In this document: piece after piece, positions 23,110 through 30,892 of the stretch
Position numbering within the stretch: position 1 is the stretch's first letter
Layout: each line of letters opens with the position of its first letter
Assembly (NCBI GenBank): GCA_905215405.1
Contig: CAJMQE010000030.1
Span: 1-40,135 of the forward strand
Source of the DNA: an uncultured bacterium
Lineage (GTDB): Bacteria > Bacillota > Clostridia > Lachnospirales > Lachnospiraceae
Length of the DNA: 40,135 bases
Reading direction: 5' to 3'
Program-made: the position numbers and the translations under genes
Notes under the pieces: model-generated
What the model was told of the DNA's origin: nothing
Databases searched by the model: none
Seen by the model: the letters and a program-made list of their open reading frames with translations, nothing else

Positions 23110-23787
23110 TTACACAGTTCGATCTTCTAAAAGCATTTGAATTTGTTCATCAGTTGGTTCAATATCAGTCTTACTGGAACCACTCACAACTGTAGTTTCA
23201 CTCTGACTTTCAATTTGATCTACATTCTGACCTTCATTTAAGTCTACACTCTGACCTTCATTTTGATCTACATTTTGGCCTTCATTTTGATCTACATTCT
23301 GGCCTTCATTTTGATCTACATTTTGGCCTTCATTCTTGGCTGCTTCCATGCATTTTCCGACATACTGTGCCACACGATCAGCCCTTTCATCTTTCTCTAA
23401 CAGTTTTGATTTGTCTTTCTGTTTTTTAACTGTCTTTGAATTTTTCTTATCTGACTCTTTCAGTTCTTCTAAAGTTTTGTCAACTTTTTTCATCATGTTT
23501 TTCCAATCAGAAACTGAAATCTGCAGTGAACCGATTGAAAATTTAGGCTCACCATTTTTTAATCTGTCAATTACCATATCTCTATAGCTGTTCATTGCTT
23601 TTTCAAATGTCTGGTCTTTTGCAGTCTGATCTGCAGAGCCCTTTTTCACAGCTGTTGTATTCTGGTCAACAGATTCCTGGTTACTCTGATCGGATTTACT
23701 AACAGTGGATGCCTTTTTCCAGGTTTCATACGCTTCTCTTTGTCTTGTCTGGGTAAATTCATATCCAGTCACAATACTATTGCTCAT
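23110..23787 (-). CDS. Hypothetical protein with octapeptide repeats
   Basis: This 225-residue protein has no signal peptide or membrane segment. The N-terminal part is polar. A middle domain (about residues 55-125) contains FEKAMNSYRDMVIDRLKNGE, then PKFSIGSLQISVSDWKNMMK and KVDKTLEELKESDKK; this pattern resembles small uncharacterised Lachnospiraceae proteins (possibly the DUF6033 group, unverified). A lysine-rich helix follows, then five tandem copies of NEGQNVDQ (DNA 23215-23334, 24-bp units, one copy NEGQSVDL), then a degenerate IESQSETT. GGAGGAGGAA gives a very strong ribosome site. It has its own promoter and is not part of the tuf operon. Function unknown. Confidence 0.85.
   Translation of the reverse strand: MSNSIVTGYEFTQTRQREAYETWKKASTVSKSDQSNQESVDQNTTAVKKGSADQTAKDQTFEKAMNSYRDMVIDRLKNGEPKFSIGSLQISVSDWKNMMKKVDKTLEELKESDKKNSKTVKKQKDKSKLLEKDERADRVAQYVGKCMEAAKNEGQNVDQNEGQNVDQNEGQNVDQNEGQSVDLNEGQNVDQIESQSETTVVSGSSKTDIEPTDEQIQMLLEDRTV
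23215..23334 (-). repeat. Five 24-bp in-frame repeats
   Basis: Exactly 120 bp encode five NEGQNVDQ-type octapeptides. Copies differ by a few synonymous or single-residue changes, so the array is recent and probably prone to length change. Confidence 0.95.
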
Positions 23788-23863
23788 ATTTTCCTCCTCC
23801 CCTAATATTCAATCCTATAAAATAATAAAGTACATATAGATGTTGTTATTTAAATCTTTATCA

Positions 23864-23892
23864 TTTATAGTAATACGAACAAGCCAATGCAA
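23864..23892 (-). promoter_or_regulatory. Promoter of the repeat-protein gene
   Basis: On the minus strand TTGCAT (23887-23892) and TATAAA (23864-23869) are spaced by 17 bp. They sit between the tuf terminator and the gene, giving a leader of about 70 nt. Confidence 0.65.
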
Positions 23893-23929
23893 TAGTTTCA
23901 CATTTTAACAACTAAAGAGAAAAAACAAT

Positions 23930-23964
23930 AAAAAAACGCAACCCCTTGTAAACAAGGAGTTGCG
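23930..23964 (-). terminator. Terminator of the str operon (after tuf)
   Basis: CGCAACCCCTTG (23937-23948) and CAAGGAGTTGCG (23953-23964) form a 12-bp stem with one mismatch and a TAAA loop. Seven T follow on the minus strand (23930-23936). It lies about 65 nt after the tuf stop. Confidence 0.9.
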
Positions 23965-24028
23965 CAAACGTTTGAGCACAAATTTATAATAAAATATATA
24001 ATCTAATCTAAGTTAATTCAAAAATCGA

Positions 24029-25222
24029 TTACTCGATGATTGTAGCAACTTTACCTGAACCTACTGTACGTCCACCTTCACGGATAGCGAATCTAAGACC
24101 CTGCTCCATAGCTACTTTGTGGATAAGTTCAACTGTCATTTCTACGTTATCACCAGGCATGCACATTTCTGTACCAGCTGGAAGATCACAAACACCAGTT
24201 ACATCAGTTGTTCTGAAGTAGAACTGTGGTCTGTAGTTGTTGAAGAATGGAGTATGACGGCCACCTTCGTCTTTTGTTAATACGTAAACCTGAGCTGTAA
24301 ATTTGCTATGAGGTGTGATTGAACCTGGTTTACAAAGAACCTGTCCTCTTTCGATTTCTTCTCTCTGAACACCACGGAGAAGAGCACCGATGTTATCACC
24401 TGGTTCAGCTTCATCAAGAAGTTTTCTGAACATTTCGATACCAGTAACAACAACTTTACGTGTTTCGTCATGGATACCAACGATTTCAACTTCTTCATTA
24501 AGGTGAAGAGTACCTCTTTCAACTCTACCAGTTGCAACTGTACCACGACCTGTGATAGAGAATACATCTTCTACTGGCATAAGGAAAGGTTTTTCAGTAT
24601 CACGAACTGGATCTGGAATATATTCATCAATTGTGTGCATAAGTTCAAGAATCTTATCGCCCCATTCGCTTGATGGATCTTCAAGAGCCTTAAGAGCTGA
24701 ACCCTGGATGATTGGAGTATCATCGCCTGGGAATTCATATTCGTTAAGTAATTCTCTGATTTCCATATCTACTAATTCAAGAAGTTCTGGATCATCAACC
24801 ATATCACATTTGTTCATGAATACAACAACGTAAGGTACACCAACCTGACGTGAAAGAAGGATATGTTCTCTTGTCTGAGCCATAACACCATCAGTTGCAG
24901 CAACAACGAGAATAGCACCATCCATCTGTGCAGCACCTGTGATCATGTTCTTTACATAATCGGCATGACCTGGGCAGTCAACATGTGCATAATGTCTTTT
25001 TTCTGTTTCGTATTCAACGTGAGCTGTAGAGATAGTGATACCTCTTTCTCTTTCTTCTGGAGCTTTATCGATGTTTTCGAAATCTACTGCAGCACCAGTT
25101 CCTAATCTAGCATTAAGAGTTTTTGTAATTGCAGCAGTTAAAGTTGTCTTACCGTGATCAACGTGTCCAATTGTACCAATGTTACAATGTGGTTTAGTTC
25201 TTTCAAATTTAGCTTTAGCCAT
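24029..25222 (-). CDS. tuf: Elongation factor Tu
   Basis: This GTPase delivers aminoacyl-tRNA to the ribosome and has 397 residues. G1 GHVDHGKTT, switch II DCPGHADY and G4 NKCD lie in the first domain, followed by two beta-barrels (SITGRGTVATGRVERG, then FRTTDVTG). It is the last gene of rpsL-rpsG-fusA-tuf. It has its own consensus promoter in the 213-nt gap after fusA and a leader with two hairpins, so it can be expressed above the operon level. Confidence 0.99.
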   Translation of the reverse strand: MAKAKFERTKPHCNIGTIGHVDHGKTTLTAAITKTLNARLGTGAAVDFENIDKAPEERERGITISTAHVEYETEKRHYAHVDCPGHADYVKNMITGAAQMDGAILVVAATDGVMAQTREHILLSRQVGVPYVVVFMNKCDMVDDPELLELVDMEIRELLNEYEFPGDDTPIIQGSALKALEDPSSEWGDKILELMHTIDEYIPDPVRDTEKPFLMPVEDVFSITGRGTVATGRVERGTLHLNEEVEIVGIHDETRKVVVTGIEMFRKLLDEAEPGDNIGALLRGVQREEIERGQVLCKPGSITPHSKFTAQVYVLTKDEGGRHTPFFNNYRPQFYFRTTDVTGVCDLPAGTEMCMPGDNVEMTVELIHKVAMEQGLRFAIREGGRTVGSGKVATIIE

Positions 25223-25255
25223 TTTAAAAAGTCCTCCTTTTAATTATCATATCTT

Positions 25256-25285
25256 ATGCCCGTTGGGCATCCGCCCCGTCGGGGC
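25256..25285 (-). other. Tandem hairpins in the tuf leader
   Basis: ATGCCC-GTT-GGGCAT (25256-25270) and GCCCC-GTC-GGGGC (25273-25285) are two perfect stems of 6 and 5 bp, separated by 2 nt, in an otherwise AT-rich leader. They lie between the tuf promoter and its AGGAGGAC ribosome site. No U-run follows on the minus strand. Confidence 0.75.
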
Positions 25286-25307
25286 TAATTTTCATAGGCT
25301 ATCTCTA

Positions 25308-25336
25308 ATTATATTGCATAAATATAATATTTTCAA
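25308..25336 (-). promoter_or_regulatory. Promoter of tuf
   Basis: On the minus strand TTGAAA (25331-25336), 17 bp and TATAAT (25308-25313) form a strong sigma-A promoter. The predicted start is near 25301, giving a leader of about 78 nt. Confidence 0.8.
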
Positions 25337-25435
25337 GATAATTTTAAAATATCAATAAAATAATATCCAATAGTACATCACAGCATTAAGTATGATGTAC
25401 TACTGTCTATTATTTATTTATAAAAATAAGTTTGA

Positions 25436-27553
25436 TTACTTAGTATGAGCTGAAATAATCTTATCCTGAACAGATTTTGGAACCTGTTCGTATTTGTCGA
25501 AGAACATTGAGTAGTTACCACGACCCTGAGTCTTTGAACGAAGATCTGTTGAATATCCGAACATTTCAGAAAGTGGTACATAAGCTTTAACCATCTTACC
25601 TGAAGGAATATCTTCCATACCTTCGATACGACCACGACGTGAGTTAACATCACCGATAACATCACCCATGTATTCTTCTGGCATTGTTACTTCTACTTTC
25701 ATGATAGGTTCAAGAATTGCTGGTGCAGCTTTCTGCATAGCTTCCTTGAATGCCATAGAACCAGCGATATGGAATGCCATTTCACTAGAATCGACTTCAT
25801 GATATGAACCATCATAAACTGTAGCTTTTACACCGAGTACTGGGAATCCAGCAAGGATACCAGCCTGAGATGCTTCTTCAATACCTTCACCAACTGCTGG
25901 GATATATTCCTTAGGAATAGCACCACCTGTAACAGCTGATTCAAATTTGAATAATTCTTCGCCATTGGCATCCATTGGCTCAAATTTAACTTTACAATGA
26001 CCGTACTGTCCACGACCACCTGACTGTTTAGCATATTTGCTATCAACATCAACGGCTTTTGTGAAGCACTCTTTGTAAGCAACCTGTGGAGCACCAACGT
26101 TAGCTTCTACCTTGAATTCACGAAGAAGTCTATCTACGATAATTTCAAGATGAAGTTCGCCCATTCCGGCGATGATTGTCTGACCTGTTTCAGTATTAGT
26201 ATGAGCTCTGAATGTAGGATCTTCTTCAGCAAGTTTTGCTAAAGCTTCACCCATCTTACCCTGAGCATCTTTTGTCTTAGGTTCGATAGCCAGTTCGATA
26301 ACTGGTTCAGGGAATTCCATAGACTCAAGAATAACTGGATGCTGTTCATCACAGATTGTATCACCTGTTGTTGTAGATTTGAAACCTACAGCAGCTGCGA
26401 TATCACCTGAGAATACTTCATCAAGTTCTTCTCTCTTGTTAGCATGCATCTGAAGGATACGACCAACACGTTCTTTTTTGTTCTTTGTAGCATTTAATAC
26501 ATAAGAACCTGACTTACATGTACCAGAGTAAACTCTGAAGAATGCAAGCTTACCAACGAATGGATCGGCCATGATCTTGAATGCAAGAGCTGAGAAAGGT
26601 TCTTCATCTGAAGAATGTCTTTCTACTTCATTACCATCTTCATCAACACCCTTGATTGAAGGAATATCTGTTGGAGCTGGCATGAATTCGATAACAGCAT
26701 CAAGAAGCTTCTGAACACCTTTGTTTCTGTAAGCAGAACCGCAACATACAGGAATAGCTGTACCTTCACATGTTCCTTTTCTAAGAACTTTCTTAAGATC
26801 TTCTACAGATGGTTCTTCACCTTCAAGATATGCCATCATTAAGTCGTCATCTAACTCACAGATCTTTTCGATCAGTTCTGTGTGGTAGAGTTCAGCTTCT
26901 TCTTTCATATCTTCAGGAATTTCTGTTACTGAAATATCATCGCCTTTTTCATCATTATAGATGTAAGCCTGCATTTCAAATAAATCGATAATTCCTTTGA
27001 AATCGTCTTCTTTACCGATTGGTAACTGAAGGCAGATTGCGTTTTTACCTAATCTTGTTTTAATCTGATCTACAGCGTTGTAGAAGTTAGCACCTAAGAT
27101 ATCCATCTTATTGATGAATGCCATTCTAGGTACGTTGTAAGTATCAGCCTGACGCCATACATTTTCTGACTGTGGTTCTACACCACCTTTAGCGCAGAAA
27201 ACACCAATGGCACCATCGAGTACTCTCAGAGAACGTTCAACTTCAACTGTGAAGTCAACGTGACCTGGAGTATCAATGATATTAATACGATGCTCTTTAG
27301 CACCAGCCATTGGTTTTGTTTCTTTCTCTAAAGTCCAGTGACATGTAGTAGCGGCTGATGTAATTGTGATACCTCTTTCCTGTTCCTGCTCCATCCAGTC
27401 CATTGTAGCAGTACCTTCATGAGTATCACCGATTTTGTAGTTAACACCAGTATAATAAAGGATACGCTCTGTTAATGTTGTTTTACCAGCATCAATATGA
27501 GCCATGATACCAATATTTCTGGTTCTCTCTAACGGATATTGTCTCTCAGCCAA
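25436..27553 (-). CDS. fusA: Elongation factor G
   Basis: This GTPase drives tRNA-mRNA translocation and has 705 residues. AHIDAGKTT, DTPGHVDF and NKMD mark the G domain. The later GRGQYGHCKVKFEP segment and the C-terminal RGRIEGMEDIPSG loop belong to domains IV-V. The start codon is TTG (27551-27553), read as MAERQYPLERTRN, with AAGGAGG 8 nt upstream; no ATG fits. It follows rpsG by 44 nt. Confidence 0.99.
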   Translation of the reverse strand: MAERQYPLERTRNIGIMAHIDAGKTTLTERILYYTGVNYKIGDTHEGTATMDWMEQEQERGITITSAATTCHWTLEKETKPMAGAKEHRINIIDTPGHVDFTVEVERSLRVLDGAIGVFCAKGGVEPQSENVWRQADTYNVPRMAFINKMDILGANFYNAVDQIKTRLGKNAICLQLPIGKEDDFKGIIDLFEMQAYIYNDEKGDDISVTEIPEDMKEEAELYHTELIEKICELDDDLMMAYLEGEEPSVEDLKKVLRKGTCEGTAIPVCCGSAYRNKGVQKLLDAVIEFMPAPTDIPSIKGVDEDGNEVERHSSDEEPFSALAFKIMADPFVGKLAFFRVYSGTCKSGSYVLNATKNKKERVGRILQMHANKREELDEVFSGDIAAAVGFKSTTTGDTICDEQHPVILESMEFPEPVIELAIEPKTKDAQGKMGEALAKLAEEDPTFRAHTNTETGQTIIAGMGELHLEIIVDRLLREFKVEANVGAPQVAYKECFTKAVDVDSKYAKQSGGRGQYGHCKVKFEPMDANGEELFKFESAVTGGAIPKEYIPAVGEGIEEASQAGILAGFPVLGVKATVYDGSYHEVDSSEMAFHIAGSMAFKEAMQKAAPAILEPIMKVEVTMPEEYMGDVIGDVNSRRGRIEGMEDIPSGKMVKAYVPLSEMFGYSTDLRSKTQGRGNYSMFFDKYEQVPKSVQDKIISAHTK

Positions 27554-27597
27554 AGGTTTTTCCTCCTTATAATACTATCACTATATTTCCGAAGAAA

Positions 27598-28068
27598 TTA
27601 GAATCTGTAATGTGCAAATGCTCTATTAGCTTCTGCCATTTTATGCATATCTTCTTTCTTCTTAACAGATGCACCTGTATTGTTAGCTGCATCAAGAATT
27701 TCATTTGCAAGTCTTTCTTCCATTGTCTTCTCGCCTCTGTTACGTGAATACAATGTGATCCATCTAAGTGCTAAAGCCTGTCTTCTTTCTGGCTTAACTT
27801 CGATAGGTACCTGGTATGTTGCACCACCGATACGTCTTGCTTTTACTTCGAGTACTGGCATGATATTGTTCATAGCCTCTTCGAATACTTCAATAGCAGG
27901 TTTTTCAGTCTTTGCTGCAACTCTGTCAAATGCTGCGTACACAATCTTCTGTGCTACACCTCTCTTACCATCAAGCATAATGTTGTTGATAAGTTTAGTA
28001 ACCACTTTATTATTGTAGATTGGATCAGCTAATACGTCTCTTTTTTGAGTATGTCCTTTACGTGGCAC
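27598..28068 (-). CDS. rpsG: Ribosomal protein S7
   Basis: This 156-residue head-assembly protein reads MPRKGHTQKRDVLADPIYNN, with the family segments GGATYQVPIEVKPERRQALA and RFAHYRF-like end (NRAFAHYRF). The start is GTG (28066-28068), with AAGGAGGGAAGAACC upstream; the frame is open 11 codons further but without a ribosome site. S7 is the regulator of this operon in E. coli, acting in the rpsL-rpsG gap. That gap is unusually long here. Confidence 0.98.
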   Translation of the reverse strand: MPRKGHTQKRDVLADPIYNNKVVTKLINNIMLDGKRGVAQKIVYAAFDRVAAKTEKPAIEVFEEAMNNIMPVLEVKARRIGGATYQVPIEVKPERRQALALRWITLYSRNRGEKTMEERLANEILDAANNTGASVKKKEDMHKMAEANRAFAHYRF

Positions 28069-28337
28069 GGTTCTTCCCTCCTTAATATTGTCTTGCTGCA
28101 CGGCTCAAGACTTAACAGAATCCTGTAATACAGAATCCGTACGTCTCGAGATCTAGCCCGCAGCTGCATTAATTCATCGGTACTCACAATCATTATTTAT
28201 GTTGTGTTCGTGCTCGGCATTTATATCAAACCTGCAACCGTCAGGATTCAATCTAATTCCGGCACAAAATTGGCTTATACACAAGTGTATCTGCCAGGTA
28301 ATTAATAATCAATGTGAATAAATTTTGTTCAAAAATA
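28069..28337 (-). promoter_or_regulatory. Long structured spacer between rpsL and rpsG
   Basis: This 269-nt stretch has no gene. Near rpsG, three nested pairs occur: GCTGC/GCAGC (28095-28099 with 28160-28164), GGCT/AGCC (28102-28105 with 28155-28158) and AGAC/GTCT (28108-28111 with 28143-28146). Near rpsL, GGC-TT-ATACAC-AA-GTGTAT-CT-GCC (28272-28295) forms a hairpin. No U-run is seen. By analogy with E. coli this could be the S7 control site, but no homology is shown. Confidence 0.5.
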
Positions 28338-28757
28338 TTATTTGCCGGCTTTAGGTCTTTTAGCGCCGTATTTTGAACGAGCCTGTCTTCTGTTGGCAAC
28401 ACCAGCTGTATCAAGAGTACCTCTTACGATATGGTATCTTGTACCTGGTAAATCCTTAACTCTACCACCTCTGATAAGAACAACGCTGTGTTCCTGAAGA
28501 TTGTGGCCTTCACCAGGGATGTAACTTGTTACTTCAATACCATTAGAAAGACGTACTCTGGCGATCTTTCTAAGAGCTGAGTTAGGTTTCTTAGGTGTTG
28601 CTGTTTTAACTGCTGTACAAACCCCTCTCTTCTGTGGAGCGGATACGTCTGTAGCTTTCTTTCTAAGAGAATTGTATCCCTTCTGAAGTGCTGGTGCAGT
28701 TGATTTCTTAACTGATGTCTGTCTACCGTTTCTTACTAACTGATTAAATGTAGGCAT
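28338..28757 (-). CDS. rpsL: Ribosomal protein S12
   Basis: This 139-residue decoding-site protein reads MPTFNQLVRNGRQTSVKK, then TPKKPNSALRKIARVRL and GGRVKDLPGTRYHIVRG. The streptomycin-related lysines in KKPNS and GRVKDLPG are the wild-type residues. It leads the str operon, with GGGAGGTG before the ATG and a consensus promoter about 120 nt upstream. Confidence 0.99.
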   Translation of the reverse strand: MPTFNQLVRNGRQTSVKKSTAPALQKGYNSLRKKATDVSAPQKRGVCTAVKTATPKKPNSALRKIARVRLSNGIEVTSYIPGEGHNLQEHSVVLIRGGRVKDLPGTRYHIVRGTLDTAGVANRRQARSKYGAKRPKAGK

Positions 28758-28880
28758 TTCGTTTTCACCTCCCGAAATTAGAATAAAATACTGTGGTTGC
28801 GATTATTCATTCATTATATGAATAAACCATGTGCATCAAATCGCATTAAAATAAAGCATATTACAAATGCACACTAGATT

Positions 28881-28909
28881 ATTATATCTTTTTACATATA
28901 TTATGTCAA
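28881..28909 (-). promoter_or_regulatory. Promoter of rpsL-rpsG-fusA-tuf
   Basis: On the minus strand TTGACA (28904-28909), exactly 17 bp and TATAAT (28881-28886) form a perfect consensus. The start should be near 28874. It lies about 57 nt after the dctM stop; no terminator was found between dctM and this promoter, so some read-through from the transporter genes is possible. Confidence 0.9.
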
Positions 28910-28965
28910 GGCGATTTTTTTTGATTTTTTTGATGAAAATTCTACGATTTCCAGCGGCATTTTTA

Positions 28966-30270
28966 TTAATATCCCATGAGACCGGGCAGCCACATCGACA
29001 CTGCTGGGACAAACGTAACCAGCATCAGGACCGCAAATATTACGGCATAATAAAGTAAAAGAGGTTTGATTACATTTTCAATTTTTGTCTTTGCAACTTT
29101 GACACCTACGAACAGAATATTACCTACTGGCGGGGTAATTGTACCAATACAGAGATTAAATACCAGCATAATACCGAATTGTACTGCATTCATGCCAAGC
29201 TGCTGGCACACAGGCAGAAAAATAGGTGTAAAGATCAGGATTGCCGGTGTAATATCCATAAATGTGCCTACTACCAGCAAAACAACATTTATAATTAGTA
29301 GAATTATGATTCTATTGTCACTGATTCCGAGCAGTGCCGTTGAAATAGCTCCAGGAATACCTGTAAATGCCATGACCCACGCCATGATACTGGAAACACC
29401 GATCAAAAACACGATAATACCTGTAGTCTCAGCACTGTTCTTGATGATTTCATACAGATCTCGGATCTTAATCGTTTTGTAAAAGAATAATGACAGGATC
29501 AGACTGTAGACGACTGCCACAACAGAACCTTCTGTCGCGGTAAAAACGCCTTTAATAATACCTCCGATGACGATTACAATCAGAAGCAGACTCGGTATGG
29601 CATCTACCGTTATTCTAATTGCCTGTTTCAATGTCACACGCTCTGTACTTTTATAGCCCCTGCTTCTGGCTATAAAAAAAGCGACGATCATGCAGGCTAG
29701 TCCCCATAAGATTCCCGGTATATAGCCAGCCATGAATAAAGCCGCCACCGATGTTCCACCACTGACCAGTGCAAATGTGATCAGAACATTACTAGGTGGA
29801 ATCAGCAATCCTGTTGGCGCTGTTGCAATATTTACTGTTGCTGAATAATCTCTGTCATATCCCTCCTTTTCTTCAATTGGGCCAATAATCGTGCCCATTG
29901 CTGATGCTGCGGCTACACCTGAACCAGATATTGCTCCGAACATCATATTAGCTACTGCATTCGTATGTGCCAGTGAACCAGGCACCCGTCCAGTCAGCAG
30001 TTTTGCAAAATTAATCAGACGAATTGCAATTCCACCACGATTCATAATATTTCCTGCCAGAATAAAAAACGGAATCGCTATCAGCGTAAATACTGAGATA
30101 CCAGAAAATATTCGCTGTGCACCCGTCAGCAGTGTTGCATCAATATTTAATGTTGGAAGGATTCCAAGAATCGAGGAAATGCCAATTGCTATGGAAATTG
30201 GCATGCCTGTCAGTAACAGGACCACCAGTACCACAAGAATGATCAGTCCTGATATTATTGCTACCTGCAT
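28966..30270 (-). CDS. dctM: TRAP transporter large permease DctM
   Basis: This large transmembrane subunit of a tripartite ATP-independent periplasmic-type transporter has 434 residues and about 12 hydrophobic segments. IAIPFFILAGNIMNRGGIA, the GAISGSGVAAASAMGTI turn and NLCIGTITPPVGNILFVG are the duplicated signature regions of the ion-transporter fold. It drives solute uptake with a sodium gradient in characterised members. It starts 11 nt after dctQ with AGGAGGTG. The substrate is not deducible, but related systems take carboxylates or sugar acids. Confidence 0.95.
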   Translation of the reverse strand: MQVAIISGLIILVVLVVLLLTGMPISIAIGISSILGILPTLNIDATLLTGAQRIFSGISVFTLIAIPFFILAGNIMNRGGIAIRLINFAKLLTGRVPGSLAHTNAVANMMFGAISGSGVAAASAMGTIIGPIEEKEGYDRDYSATVNIATAPTGLLIPPSNVLITFALVSGGTSVAALFMAGYIPGILWGLACMIVAFFIARSRGYKSTERVTLKQAIRITVDAIPSLLLIVIVIGGIIKGVFTATEGSVVAVVYSLILSLFFYKTIKIRDLYEIIKNSAETTGIIVFLIGVSSIMAWVMAFTGIPGAISTALLGISDNRIIILLIINVVLLVVGTFMDITPAILIFTPIFLPVCQQLGMNAVQFGIMLVFNLCIGTITPPVGNILFVGVKVAKTKIENVIKPLLLYYAVIFAVLMLVTFVPAVSMWLPGLMGY

Positions 30271-30281
30271 ATATACACCTC

Positions 30282-30869
30282 CTATTTATCCAGATATACA
30301 TCATTTTTGTCTGTTATTTTATTAAGTCCTGTTTCTGTCGCACGGAATTCTGTTGCGTTTTCATCAAGAATTCCCTGTCCATCTACATTATCTGGATCAA
30401 GATCATCTCCATTGATGATCTTGATAATGTTCAGAATACAGTAAATGATGATCAGCACTCCACTGATTGGTATTAAAACGTAGATGTAAGCCATTGGGAT
30501 TCCAAGCGATGCAGTTACCTGCGTCGTTGTCAATTTTGTAATCGAGATACCTCCATACACCATTACACCAGCTGCAAACAGCAAAACCAGAAGTTCTATG
30601 ATAATATTGACAACTTTAGCTAACATTCCTGTCATTTTGTCTGCCAAAAATCCCATTCTCATGTGTTCCCGTTTTCCAAATACCAACGCAGCCGACAGAA
30701 CTGCAAGACAGGTAAAGGAATAGGTGAGTAATTCTTCTGAAACTGTACTTGGTGAATTAAATACATAACGGGTCACGATCTGATACGTACCAATAATCGT
30801 TATAAATATGAAGAAGATAACACATATAACTTCCAGTATCTGATTGAGCCATTTTTCCAGTTGTTCCAT
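30282..30869 (-). CDS. dctQ: TRAP transporter small permease DctQ
   Basis: This 195-residue subunit has four membrane segments (about residues 12-33, 48-66, 87-108 and 128-150) and the TRYVFNSPSTVSEELLTY motif common to DctQ. The C-terminal 40-45 residues are a long acidic hydrophilic tail (DDLDPDNVDGQGILDENATE) that typical DctQ proteins lack. It is located 23 nt after dctP and 11 nt before dctM, in one operon. Confidence 0.93.
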   Translation of the reverse strand: MEQLEKWLNQILEVICVIFFIFITIIGTYQIVTRYVFNSPSTVSEELLTYSFTCLAVLSAALVFGKREHMRMGFLADKMTGMLAKVVNIIIELLVLLFAAGVMVYGGISITKLTTTQVTASLGIPMAYIYVLIPISGVLIIIYCILNIIKIINGDDLDPDNVDGQGILDENATEFRATETGLNKITDKNDVYLDK

Positions 30870-30892
30870 TTCTATATTCTCCTTTCCTTTTC

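Noticed and set aside
23215..23334. Regular 24-bp repeats as a possible CRISPR array
   Set aside because: The units abut with no spacers and lie in frame within a gene, encoding an octapeptide repeat.
25256..25285. Twin hairpins as a terminator between fusA and tuf
   Set aside because: They lie downstream of the tuf promoter and are not followed by a T-run on the minus strand; the short T-stretch is on the opposite strand.
28866..29058. Short plus-strand frame across the rpsL promoter
   Set aside because: It overlaps a perfect consensus promoter and the dctM 3' end in antisense and has no ribosome site.
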